Source: DATJFQ01 sp035492775
GTDB taxonomy: Bacteria > Acidobacteriota > Vicinamibacteria > Vicinamibacterales > 2-12-FULL-66-21
Assembly (NCBI GenBank): GCA_035492775.1
Contig: DATJIW010000082.1
Coordinates: 20,617-84,616 of the forward strand
Length of the DNA stretch: 64,000 nt
Direction of reading: 5' to 3'
Under the pieces are notes generated by a model. That model did no database searches. It had not been told where the DNA came from and saw nothing but the letters and a program-made list of their open reading frames with translations. Numbering within the stretch: the stretch's first letter is position 1; every line of letters starts with the position of its first letter. This document shows, in pieces, positions 1 through 8,126 of this stretch. A program made the translations under genes and the position numbers.

Positions 1-2
1 AG

Positions 3-572
3 TGCATCGCGATGCTCTATCCCGAGCTGCACGACAAGCCGGTCGTGACGATCATGGGCGCGTGTGCCCAGGAGCTGTACGATCTCGGGCATCGCGACAA
101 CTTCTTCTATCTGCAGCACGCGATGGGACTCGCCTCGTCCATCGGCCTTGGTCTGGCCATGCACCTGCCGCATGAACAGATTGTGGTGCTCGATGGCGAC
201 GGATCGGTGCTGATGAATCTCGGCACGCTCGCAACCCTCGCGCGCTACCGGCCGCGCAATCTCGTGCACGTGATCTTCGACAACGGCAGCCTCCTCTCGA
301 CCGGCGGGTTCGATTCGCACACGACGTCAGGGATCACGAACCTCGCCGCGATCGCCCGGGGTGCGGGCATCGAACACGTGGCCGCCGTCGATTCGGTGGT
401 CGACTTCGGAGAGGCCGCGATCGACGCCTTCGGCCGCAACGATCTGAGCGTCATCGTTGCGAAGGTCTCGGCGGTGGGTCCAAACCACTACGGGATGGAT
501 CTGCAGCTGCCGGAAAACGGCTTTCGTTTCAAGCGATGGATCGCGGGAAGGAAAGCGGCGGAGGTCCAATGA
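3..572 (+). CDS. Thiamine-diphosphate enzyme, C-terminal (TPP-binding) part; 5' end outside window
   Basis: The reading frame is open to the left edge, so the true start lies upstream. The visible part is a TPP-binding domain of the acetolactate synthase/decarboxylase superfamily. It resembles the beta subunits of sulfopyruvate and phosphonopyruvate decarboxylases, with an N-terminal MGACAQELYDLGHR segment followed by an AMGLASSIGLGLA stretch. The metal/diphosphate motif is present: GDG in LDGDGSVLMN (about residues 61-70 from the ATG at 12), with the partner Asn about 25 residues later in IFDNGS. It should decarboxylate a 2-oxo acid in the cytoplasm, but the substrate cannot be read from the sequence. 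The stop overlaps the start of the cyclase-family gene by 4 bases, so the two are probably co-translated. An alpha (PYR-domain) subunit, if separate, would lie to the left. Confidence 0.8.
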   Translation, partial: CIAMLYPELHDKPVVTIMGACAQELYDLGHRDNFFYLQHAMGLASSIGLGLAMHLPHEQIVVLDGDGSVLMNLGTLATLARYRPRNLVHVIFDNGSLLSTGGFDSHTTSGITNLAAIARGAGIEHVAAVDSVVDFGEAAIDAFGRNDLSVIVAKVSAVGPNHYGMDLQLPENGFRFKRWIAGRKAAEVQ

Positions 573-1348
573 GCGGCATCCTCACACAGCTCGTCGAGGA
601 ACTGAGACGTGGCACGGTAAAGGTCGTCGATCTGACGCAGCCGCTCGGACCGTCGACACCCGTGATCGACCTGCCGCCGATGTTCGCGGCGTCTCCCGGC
701 GTGTCCATCGACGTCATTTCGAGGTACGACGACAGGGGCCCCGCGTGGTACTGGAACACGCTTCGGCTGGGCGAACACACGGGCACGCACTTCGACGCGC
801 CAATCCACTGGGTCACCGGAAAAGATCTTCCCGACAACGCGTGCGACACGATTCCCGTAGCGCGCTGCATCGGTCCGGCGTGCGTCATCGATGTGACGGA
901 CGATGTGTCACGGGACGCCGACTTCCTGCTGACAGCCGAGCGCCTCGAGCAATGGGAGGCGAGCCACGGGCGCATTCCGAAAGGTGCGTGGGTCCTGCTG
1001 CGGACTGGCTGGAGCCGCCGTACCGATCGCGCCTCGTTCATCAACGGACGCGAGGATGGTCCGCACAGCCCGGGCTTTCATCCGCGGACGTCGGAGCTGC
1101 TGGCATTGGACCGCGAGGTGCTCGGCGTCGGCGTGGAGACGATCGGCACCGACGCGGGCCAGGCCGGCAGCTTCAAGCCACCGTTTCCCAACCATGCGAC
1201 CATGCACGGGGCGGGTCGATTTGGTCTTGCGAGTCTCTGCAACCTCGATCTGCTGCCGCCAACCGGCGCCATTCTGATCGCCGCGCCGCTCAAGATCGTC
1301 AACGGCAGCGGCAGCCCGCTGCGCGCGATCGCGCTCGTGCCGGCTTGA
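569..1348 (+). CDS. Cyclase-family (kynurenine formamidase-like) hydrolase
   Basis: This 259-residue protein belongs to the cyclase/kynurenine formamidase family (PF04199), metal-dependent hydrolases of amides and related bonds. The signature H-x-G-T-H-x-D-x-P-x-H is intact as HTGTHFDAPIH, with candidate metal ligands His70, His74, Asp76 and His80. The start chosen is the ATG at 569, inside an ATGA overlap with the preceding gene and preceded by a GGAGG box. A frame-compatible ATG at 536 lies inside the upstream gene and is less likely. Translational coupling to a TPP-dependent decarboxylase suggests a shared catabolic or biosynthetic route. Members of this family hydrolyse many substrates, so the kynurenine role should not be assumed. 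Confidence 0.85.
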   Translation: MSGILTQLVEELRRGTVKVVDLTQPLGPSTPVIDLPPMFAASPGVSIDVISRYDDRGPAWYWNTLRLGEHTGTHFDAPIHWVTGKDLPDNACDTIPVARCIGPACVIDVTDDVSRDADFLLTAERLEQWEASHGRIPKGAWVLLRTGWSRRTDRASFINGREDGPHSPGFHPRTSELLALDREVLGVGVETIGTDAGQAGSFKPPFPNHATMHGAGRFGLASLCNLDLLPPTGAILIAAPLKIVNGSGSPLRAIALVPA

Positions 1349-1394
1349 TCTCTTCTTCGGCTGCCGGCATTGCGGCCGCCTCAGACATATCGTA

Positions 1395-3176
1395 ATGTCC
1401 GCCCACATGCGCTCATTCCGTACTGCAGGCGTTCTGGCCCTTTCCGTCGGCGTCATCCTGTCGGCTCACCGCGACATCGCCGCCGCACCGCGCATCGGCT
1501 CGGCATCCCACCATGCGGCCGTCCACCGCGATCAGTCACCGCCGATCGCGCCGCCGGTCATGACGGCTGCCGAAGGTTCCGGTGTGGTGGAGCAGACGAC
1601 CCAGGGCACGCGGCCGGGCCCGCTGCTCGTGGCGAGATTCGACGGCATGGGCGCAACGTTTTCGGGACCTCAGGGCCAATTCCGCGGCAACAATCCTTCG
1701 GATAACAGCCTTGCCGTCGGGCCCGACCACATCGTCCAGATCGTCAATTCGCGGACCGCGATCTTCACGAAGAAGGGAAAGAAATTTCCGGCGACCGGCA
1801 GGATCTTGTACGGCCCGGTGCCGACCAACAACTTCTTCAGGGGCTTTGGCGGTACGTGCGAGGCGACGAACAACGGCGACGCGGTCGCGCGCTATGACCA
1901 GCTCGCGGATCGTTGGCTGATCGTCATGCCGATCTTCCGCCGCGCCGAGCCGAGAGCCGATCAACCGGAGATGTGGAAGGACGGCGATGCGTCCGCGCAC
2001 GTGAGCCCGCCTGGACGGCCGGGCCAGCCTGGAACCGCTGCGGCGCTCTTCCAACCGCCGCCACCGCCACCGGATCCGAATGCCCCTCCGGATCAGGGCC
2101 GCGGCCGCGGCGCGGCGGGCGAGCGTCCTCCTCAGCCGCAAGGGCCGTACGCGATGTGCTACGCCGTCAGCACGAGCAGCGATCCGTTGGGGTCGTACTA
2201 CCGGTACGAGTTCCTGCGTCCGCTGTTTCCCGACTATCCACGACCCGCGATCTGGCCTGACGGGTACTACACGCCGACGAGTACCAGCGACAACCGGATC
2301 TCGGAGACCGTTTTCTCGCAGAAGCACGCGTGCGTCGCCGATCGTCGCAGGATGCTTCGTGGAGAGCCGGCGACGGAGCAGTGCGTGATGGTTGAAAACG
2401 TGAACTTCTTCAACACGTCCGATCTGGACGGCAGGAAGCTGCCGCCGCAAGGCGCGCCCGACATTCTGATGGCCGCCGGCGGCCTGCAGCTGGACAGGAA
2501 GTTCGAAGACGACACAATCAGTGCGTGGCAGTTCCACATCGACTGGAACGATCCGTCGAAGACCGCCGTTACCGGCCCGCAGAAGATATCTGTTGCGCCG
2601 TATCACTACCTCTGCGACGGCCAGCTGACCGACTGCGTCCCGCAGCCCGGCACCGATCGGCGCCTCGACTCGCAAGGCGACAAGATCATGGCGCGGCTGA
2701 CATATCGCAACGTGAACGGCCACGAGTCGGTCGTAGCCGTGCACTCCATCAACACCACGTCGGGTGGAGGAGGCGTGCGATGGTACGAGTTCCGCGTGAA
2801 TCCCGATCGCACGCTGAAGCTGTACGAGCAGGGCACGTACATGTCCGACGGCAACTTCCGCTGGCTTCCCAGCGCCGCGATGGACAAACACGGCAACATC
2901 GTGATCGGGTACTCATACGGCGGCGCCGCGATTCCTGCCGGACAGCGCGTCGCCGCTCGCCTGGAAGGCGATCCGCTCGGCAAACTCACGCTGCATGAAA
3001 CGGTGCTCGCAGAAGGCGAGGGCTTTCAGACGGCGATGCGGTGGGAGGACTACAGCCAGACCGCCGTCGATCCGGACGACGACTGCACGATCTGGTACGT
3101 CGGCGACTACATCAAGAAAGATCAGGCGACGTACTCGAGCAGGATCGGGGCGTTCAGGCTGCCAGGTTGCAGGTAG
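1395..3176 (+). CDS. Secreted protein of unknown function, 593 aa
   Basis: The N terminus has a short basic stretch and a hydrophobic core (VLALSVGVILSA) ending near AAAPR, consistent with a Sec signal peptide. The body begins with a motif NPSDNSLAVGPDHIVQIVN and alternates Trp/Gly/Asp-rich strands, suggestive of a beta-propeller-like exported protein. A low-complexity Pro/Gly/Arg-rich insert lies around residues 215-250. Several Cys pairs (for example GGTCEATN, CDGQLTDC) could form disulfides outside the cytoplasm. I recognise no catalytic motif. The start could be the ATG at 1395 or the one at 1407, since neither has a good ribosome-binding site. Function unknown. Confidence 0.75.
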   Translation: MSAHMRSFRTAGVLALSVGVILSAHRDIAAAPRIGSASHHAAVHRDQSPPIAPPVMTAAEGSGVVEQTTQGTRPGPLLVARFDGMGATFSGPQGQFRGNNPSDNSLAVGPDHIVQIVNSRTAIFTKKGKKFPATGRILYGPVPTNNFFRGFGGTCEATNNGDAVARYDQLADRWLIVMPIFRRAEPRADQPEMWKDGDASAHVSPPGRPGQPGTAAALFQPPPPPPDPNAPPDQGRGRGAAGERPPQPQGPYAMCYAVSTSSDPLGSYYRYEFLRPLFPDYPRPAIWPDGYYTPTSTSDNRISETVFSQKHACVADRRRMLRGEPATEQCVMVENVNFFNTSDLDGRKLPPQGAPDILMAAGGLQLDRKFEDDTISAWQFHIDWNDPSKTAVTGPQKISVAPYHYLCDGQLTDCVPQPGTDRRLDSQGDKIMARLTYRNVNGHESVVAVHSINTTSGGGGVRWYEFRVNPDRTLKLYEQGTYMSDGNFRWLPSAAMDKHGNIVIGYSYGGAAIPAGQRVAARLEGDPLGKLTLHETVLAEGEGFQTAMRWEDYSQTAVDPDDDCTIWYVGDYIKKDQATYSSRIGAFRLPGCR

Positions 3177-3271
3177 TCGACTACACAACCACACAGCTCC
3201 CGACCATTCAACTAGCCCCATTTTCGTTGGCAGCCGGGAGCCGTGCAGTCGTGCCCGTCCAACCCTTGCGC

Positions 3272-4189
3272 TTACTGAAGCTTGACCACCACGATTCGCG
3301 CGTCCTCGAATTGAATGCCGTCGGCGCCTGGACTGGCCGAACAACCGAGCGTCATCGTACCGGGCGAGGTGAAGGAGACCTGTCCTACAAGGGAGATTGG
3401 AATCTCCGGCACGTCGTCGAGGACGACAGACCCCAGCGACGTGCTGTCGATCGCCGTCCCAACAGGTCCAGGCTGAAGGCTGCACGTCACGCTCTTGAAG
3501 TCCTGCACGTTCTCGTCGGACTCGATTGTGCCCTTGCCGATGACCAGGTATAAGCCTGCCTCGGTGATGTTGACCGTTCCAAATCCATAGAACTTTCCGT
3601 CGTCGAGGACGGCGCCGATCCCTGAAGTTGCGGAATGGGCGATCGGCGCCGCCGGCTGGTTGGCGCACGTCCAGCTATCCGATCCGTTGCTGACCGCCAC
3701 CTGTCCGCTCTGACAGCCCTGCGGCAAGCGGAATCCCGGAACAATGCTGAAGATAGACGACGTGAGTGACAGGCCCGTCCCGGCGCTGTAGGTGGTGTCG
3801 TGATCGACGCCGCATTCCCACGCCGTACCGTTCCACTTGGGAATGCCACCGGTCATGCAGGCCTGCGGGAGGCTGTACTTCGCATCGAGGGTGATCGTGA
3901 TGTCGCCGTTGTCGCCGCCGCCCGTGAGTCCGCCGCCGACGCTGATGCTGGTGATGTCGCCGGATGAAACCATCACGGGAAAACTCGGCGCGACGCATGT
4001 TCTCAGGGGCACCGCGCCTTGCTGCAATTTATTGATCGTTCCGCCCGAGGGGTTGTAGCACCCGGTCCACGTCGGGACGAAGCTGGTACTCGCCGCCACT
4101 TTCGCGACGACAATCGCGAGGCCGACAGCGACGGCTGCGGAGAACGACAAAACAGCGATTGAGCGGCGAGACAGTCGACTGAGCTTCAT
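3272..4189 (-). CDS. Secreted fibre-like protein with C1q/BclA-like C-terminus, unknown function
   Basis: This is a 305-residue protein. A GGGAGGA ribosome-binding site precedes the ATG, and the N terminus is a basic segment plus hydrophobic core (IAVLSFSAAVAVGLAIVVA), so it is exported or anchored by an uncleaved signal. The middle has repeated motifs typical of bacterial and phage tail-fibre or collagen-like surface proteins (ISVGGGLTGGGDNGDITITL, TYSAGTGLSLTSSIFSI, PKWNGTAWECG). The last ~120 residues (GLYLVIGKGTIESDEN ... RIVVVKL) resemble the jelly-roll domain of C1q/BclA-type trimeric proteins. That similarity is pattern-based inference. Function is probably structural or adhesive. It is transcribed divergently from the response regulator. 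Confidence 0.75.
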   Translation of the reverse strand: MKLSRLSRRSIAVLSFSAAVAVGLAIVVAKVAASTSFVPTWTGCYNPSGGTINKLQQGAVPLRTCVAPSFPVMVSSGDITSISVGGGLTGGGDNGDITITLDAKYSLPQACMTGGIPKWNGTAWECGVDHDTTYSAGTGLSLTSSIFSIVPGFRLPQGCQSGQVAVSNGSDSWTCANQPAAPIAHSATSGIGAVLDDGKFYGFGTVNITEAGLYLVIGKGTIESDENVQDFKSVTCSLQPGPVGTAIDSTSLGSVVLDDVPEIPISLVGQVSFTSPGTMTLGCSASPGADGIQFEDARIVVVKLQ

Positions 4190-4280
4190 ATGTCCTCCCG
4201 GCCGAACACGGACGGCCGTTGTGAAGCCTGAGGTGTACCATCGGCCACACGCGTCACGTAACTACCGACACTCGTGGAAC

Positions 4281-4304
4281 GCACCTACGTGTACGTGTGG
4301 GTGC
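4281..4304. promoter_or_regulatory. Imperfect inverted repeat upstream of the response regulator
   Basis: GCACC and GGTGC arms flank a TACGTGTACGTGT core in the divergent intergenic region between the fibre-like gene and the response-regulator gene. The spacing and symmetry suit a dimeric regulator, and the adjacent NarL-type regulator is an obvious candidate, but there is no direct evidence of binding. Confidence 0.3.
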
Positions 4305-4347
4305 CCTGATGCGTGAGTCGAAGTAGACTGATCGCCCGCGAGCGATC

Positions 4348-4995
4348 TTGGACGCCATTCCCCGCACGCGAGTCGTCATCGTCGAAGATCAGCGCGAAGT
4401 CCGCGAGGGGCTGAGGGCCCTGATCGACGGGGCACCGTCGTTCGCCTGCGCGGCGACATACCGCACGATGGAGGAGGCGATCGAAGATCTCAATCGCGTC
4501 CACCCGGACGTCGTGCTGGCGGACTTGAACCTGCCCGGGATGTCCGGAATAGAAGGGATCCGGATCCTGCGCGAGCGCCATCCGGCGCTGGCAATCCTGG
4601 CCTTGACGGTGTACGACGACAACGACCGGGTGTTCGATGCGCTCTGCGCTGGCGCGTCAGGTTACCTGCTGAAGAGCACGCCGCCGGGACGACTGCTCGA
4701 AGCGCTGGGCGAAGCGGTCGGTGGGGGCGCGCCCATGTCGCCGGAGGTCGCGCGCCGCGTCGTGCGTCTGTTCCGCGAGTTCAGGCCGCCCGAGCGGGCA
4801 ACCTACCACCTGACGAAGCAGGAAACCGAGCTGCTCAAGCTGCTCGTCGACGGGCATCACTACAAGACGGCCGCCGAGGCGCTCGACATCTCGATCAACA
4901 CGGTGTCGTTTCACTTGAAGAACATCTACGCCAAGCTGCAGGTCCACTCGAAAAGCGAGGCGGTCGCGAAAGCGCTGCGGGAGCGGCTCGTTTGA
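4348..4995 (+). CDS. NarL/FixJ-family response regulator
   Basis: This 215-residue protein has a receiver domain (about 7-125) and a LuxR-type helix-turn-helix (about 148-210). The acidic pair Glu13/Asp14 and phosphoacceptor Asp59 (VLADLNLPGMSG) are present, as are the Thr of LALTVYD and the Lys of GYLLKS. The output domain has the usual LTKQETELLKLL and ALDISINTVSFHLKNIYAKLQVHSKSEAV pattern. The only suitable start is a TTG at 4348, because no ATG or GTG lies near the expected N terminus. It is convergent with the sensor kinase gene and the stops are 2 bases apart. This suggests that the kinase is its partner even though they are not co-transcribed. Confidence 0.92.
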   Translation: MDAIPRTRVVIVEDQREVREGLRALIDGAPSFACAATYRTMEEAIEDLNRVHPDVVLADLNLPGMSGIEGIRILRERHPALAILALTVYDDNDRVFDALCAGASGYLLKSTPPGRLLEALGEAVGGGAPMSPEVARRVVRLFREFRPPERATYHLTKQETELLKLLVDGHHYKTAAEALDISINTVSFHLKNIYAKLQVHSKSEAVAKALRERLV

Positions 4996-4997
4996 TG

Positions 4998-7900
4998 CTA
5001 CACGCGCGTGACGCTGCGGCGAGAGGCGATCACGCCTGCGAGCGGCGCGTGTACGCGGATGATCGTGCCGCTGCCTCGTCCCGACTGCACCTGGAACGTG
5101 CCGCCGAGCCGCTCGGCGCGATGCCGCATGCTGAGGAGTCCCTGTCCTTCTCGTGACGGCGACGGCTCGAACCCATCGCCGTCGTCTGTAATCTCGAGGG
5201 CGAGCGTCGCTCGATCGACGTGAAGCGCGACACTCACGTGGGAAGAGCGCGCGTGGCGGGATGCGTTGTTCAGCGCTTCCTTGAAGATGAGGAACAGATC
5301 GCGTCTGAGGCCGCTATCCAACCGCATGTCTTCGTCTGCACCGGGCGCGTCGAACTGCACGGTGATGCCGTGTGCTCGCGACGTTTCCTCGAGATGGTGG
5401 CGCATGCGCCGCACGAGATCGACGAGGTGGTCGCGTTGCGGATTGATCGCCCACACGATGTCGCTCATTGCGGCGACCGACTCGCGAGAAATTCGCGAGA
5501 TCGCGCCGACCGGATCGTCGGGTGATGTCTCGGCCGGGCTCCGCCGGCGGGCGACTTCGCTGAGAATTGCGATCCGGGTGAGATTCGCTCCGATGTCGTC
5601 GTGCAGGTCGAGCGCGATCCGCGTACGGAGATCCGCGAGGTCGAGGAGCCGTTTCATCCGGTACCGGTGAACGCCAAGGACGATTCCAGCCAGGAACAGG
5701 CCGGCACCGGAGACGAACCACCACCGCTGCCAGATTGGCCGCAGAACGACAAACGTCACAGCGGCAGGCTGTGTGCTTTCCAGCCCAGATGATGTGACGG
5801 CCTGGACCAGAAATCTGTACGATCCCGGCCGCAGGCCGGCGTAGTTGACCGACCGCTGATCGACAGGTTGGCTCCAGCCGGTTTGCGGGTCCAGACGGAA
5901 CCTGTACCGCAGCGTTTCGCCTGGAGCGAACTCGAGACCTGCGAAATCGATCTGGACCTGCGCCTGCGACGGCTGCAGGTTGGGCAGCGTCAGCGCGGTC
6001 TCACCGAGCGGCGAGACGGCCTGCCGCTCGCCGCCGACGATGAGGCCGGTGACGATCACGGGCGGAGGTACACCCGGAGGATCGGCAACCGGTACGAGCT
6101 TGGACAGCCCTCCGGTCATGCCGAACCACAGCGTGCCTTCGCGATCGCGATATGCGGTCCGGAAGAGCCCGGGTGCCAGGCCATCGGCGGTCGTGTAGTG
6201 CTTGATGCGCGCGGTAACCGGATCGAGCCGATCGAGCGCTCGTCCTGTGCCGACATAAATGCGGCCGGCCAGATCCTCGACAAGCACCTGCGCGGCATTG
6301 CTCGAGAGGCCGTCAAGTGTCGTGTACGTCTTGAACCGGACGTTTGCGTCGCCGGCGTGGTTAATCCGGATCAACCCGCTCTGCGACGATGCGAACCAGA
6401 TCTGTCCCGTGTGGTCCGCGATCATTTCGACGATTGCACCAGGCGGAAGGCCATCGGGCGCGCCGAACGACTTGACGCCGGCCGGCGTCACGCGAACGAG
6501 CGCGCTGTTGAATCCGATCCAGATCGCTCCGCGCCCGTCTTCGGCAAACGACCGTGCCAATTCGTCCCTGAGCGCCGGGAAGTCGGGAAGGTCCGCAACG
6601 CTCGTCCACCTGCCCGTAGCCCGCTCCCAGCGCGTCAGCCCGCTCGACACGCTGGAAATCGTCGACACCCAGACATCTCCGCGCGAGTCTTCGAACATGC
6701 GGAAGATCTGACGGCCGGGCAGGCCGTCTCGCTCGGTGTAATGCGCGATGACACGGCTGGAGCTAATGCCGGGAAAGTCCCTGCCACCGGCGATGCGATA
6801 TATCCCGTCCGCCGTTCCAATCCACCATTCGCCGGTGCGGCTGTGGAGTGTCACGTGTTCGACGACCCATCCAGGCGACGTCAGCAGCGCGGGATAAAAC
6901 CACTCGGCGCGCCCATTGGCGAGGCAGCCGAAACGCGTTCGCGAGTCCGTGGGCCCGGGAAGAGATCGATCGGGCGGGGGGCTTCCGCGAAAGCAGATGA
7001 CGCCGCGATCGTCTTCGAAGAGTCCATTGATGCCCGCGACGTCTTCGGCCGAGCCATACGTGATGAATCCATTGCGCGCGATCTTCATCACGCCCACGGT
7101 GTTCGTCCCGAGCCAGATGTTTCCCGCGGAATCCTCGTTGACCGCCGTAATTTCGTAGTAGCTCAGACCCTGATCGGTCGTATAGGTCCGGATCGTCCGC
7201 GTTTCGCCGCTTTCGACGACCTCGACGACTCCCGCGTTGGTCGCGGCCCAGATGTGTCCATCGGCCGATTCGAACAGCTGAAAGATCCAATCCGACGGCA
7301 GCCCGCTTGCGTGCAAATATGCCGGGCGCATGGACAGCTGCCCGCGCCCGTCCTGGCGCAGTGCGAAGAACCCGCCGCCTCGAGTCGCGACCCACAGGCG
7401 TCCTTCGCGATCCTCCAGCAGGTCATGAACGTATTCGTCCGGAAGACCGTCACGGCGCGTGTACCGGCGCGCCGACCCGTCGGGCTGCCGCGCATACAAA
7501 CCGGCGGGCGTGCCGATCCACAGCACGCCGCGGCGGTCCTGGACGATGTCCGTAACCAACCGTGTCTCCGCGTAATCGGCCGGGAGGCCGATGTCGATCG
7601 GGATCAGTACAGGCCTGTTCGCGTCGTCGAGACGGTACAAGCCATCGTTGGTTCCAACCCAGATTCCCGACCGCGAATCCTCCAGGAGCGCCGTGGTGAT
7701 GCGCGCTCGAGGGTGATCGGTGGCGGGCGTGACCGGTACGAACATCGGTGCGACGCCGCCCGGCGTTGCGCCCCAACGGGCAGGTGCGCCGCCGGGATCG
7801 AACCGGAAGAGTCCGCCATCGGTGGCGACCCAGTAGTGGCCGTCGCGCGTCTCGAGCAGGTCGTTCGTGCCGCGCGGTGGCAGTCCCTGATCGGCGGTGA

Positions 7901-8105
7901 AGTTCGTAAAGCCGTAGCCGTCGAAGCGCGCGAGTCCGTCGCCAGTGCAGAACCAGAGGAATCCGTGCGAGTCGCGGACGATCTTGTTGATCTCGTCGTG
8001 AGGGAGTCCGTCCGCTGCGCTGTACGTCCGGATGGGCAGGCGTTCCGCGGACGCGACGCCGCTGACGGCGACGAGTACCACGATGATCGCAATACGAGCG
8101 CGCAG
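4998..8105 (-). CDS. Hybrid-type propeller sensor histidine kinase (Reg_prop/Y_Y_Y, HisKA_3, HATPase)
   Basis: A membrane sensor kinase. After a signal peptide, about 650 residues contain repeated Reg_prop propeller blades (for example DSRGDVWVST, EDDRGVICFRG, DREGTLWFG). A Y_Y_Y domain (YRFRLDPQTGWSQPVD) follows, then one membrane segment (WWFVSGAGLFLAGIVLGV). Next comes a HisKA_3 domain with DLHDDIG (His827 counted from the GTG at 8081), and an ATPase domain with N-box EALNNASRHA, DDGDGFEP and GQGLLSMRHRAERLGG. The GTG at 8081 leaves no basic n-region. An in-frame CTG at 8105 lies 6 nt after a perfect AGGAGG and yields a normal signal peptide beginning M-R-A-R-I-A-I-I-V-V, so I place the start there. 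It lies 21 nt downstream of the TonB/TPR gene, a probable operon. The sensed ligand is unknown. Confidence 0.9.
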   Translation of the reverse strand: MRARIAIIVVLVAVSGVASAERLPIRTYSAADGLPHDEINKIVRDSHGFLWFCTGDGLARFDGYGFTNFTADQGLPPRGTNDLLETRDGHYWVATDGGLFRFDPGGAPARWGATPGGVAPMFVPVTPATDHPRARITTALLEDSRSGIWVGTNDGLYRLDDANRPVLIPIDIGLPADYAETRLVTDIVQDRRGVLWIGTPAGLYARQPDGSARRYTRRDGLPDEYVHDLLEDREGRLWVATRGGGFFALRQDGRGQLSMRPAYLHASGLPSDWIFQLFESADGHIWAATNAGVVEVVESGETRTIRTYTTDQGLSYYEITAVNEDSAGNIWLGTNTVGVMKIARNGFITYGSAEDVAGINGLFEDDRGVICFRGSPPPDRSLPGPTDSRTRFGCLANGRAEWFYPALLTSPGWVVEHVTLHSRTGEWWIGTADGIYRIAGGRDFPGISSSRVIAHYTERDGLPGRQIFRMFEDSRGDVWVSTISSVSSGLTRWERATGRWTSVADLPDFPALRDELARSFAEDGRGAIWIGFNSALVRVTPAGVKSFGAPDGLPPGAIVEMIADHTGQIWFASSQSGLIRINHAGDANVRFKTYTTLDGLSSNAAQVLVEDLAGRIYVGTGRALDRLDPVTARIKHYTTADGLAPGLFRTAYRDREGTLWFGMTGGLSKLVPVADPPGVPPPVIVTGLIVGGERQAVSPLGETALTLPNLQPSQAQVQIDFAGLEFAPGETLRYRFRLDPQTGWSQPVDQRSVNYAGLRPGSYRFLVQAVTSSGLESTQPAAVTFVVLRPIWQRWWFVSGAGLFLAGIVLGVHRYRMKRLLDLADLRTRIALDLHDDIGANLTRIAILSEVARRRSPAETSPDDPVGAISRISRESVAAMSDIVWAINPQRDHLVDLVRRMRHHLEETSRAHGITVQFDAPGADEDMRLDSGLRRDLFLIFKEALNNASRHARSSHVSVALHVDRATLALEITDDGDGFEPSPSREGQGLLSMRHRAERLGGTFQVQSGRGSGTIIRVHAPLAGVIASRRSVTRV

Positions 8106-8126
8106 GCGCCACCTCCTGATGCCGTC

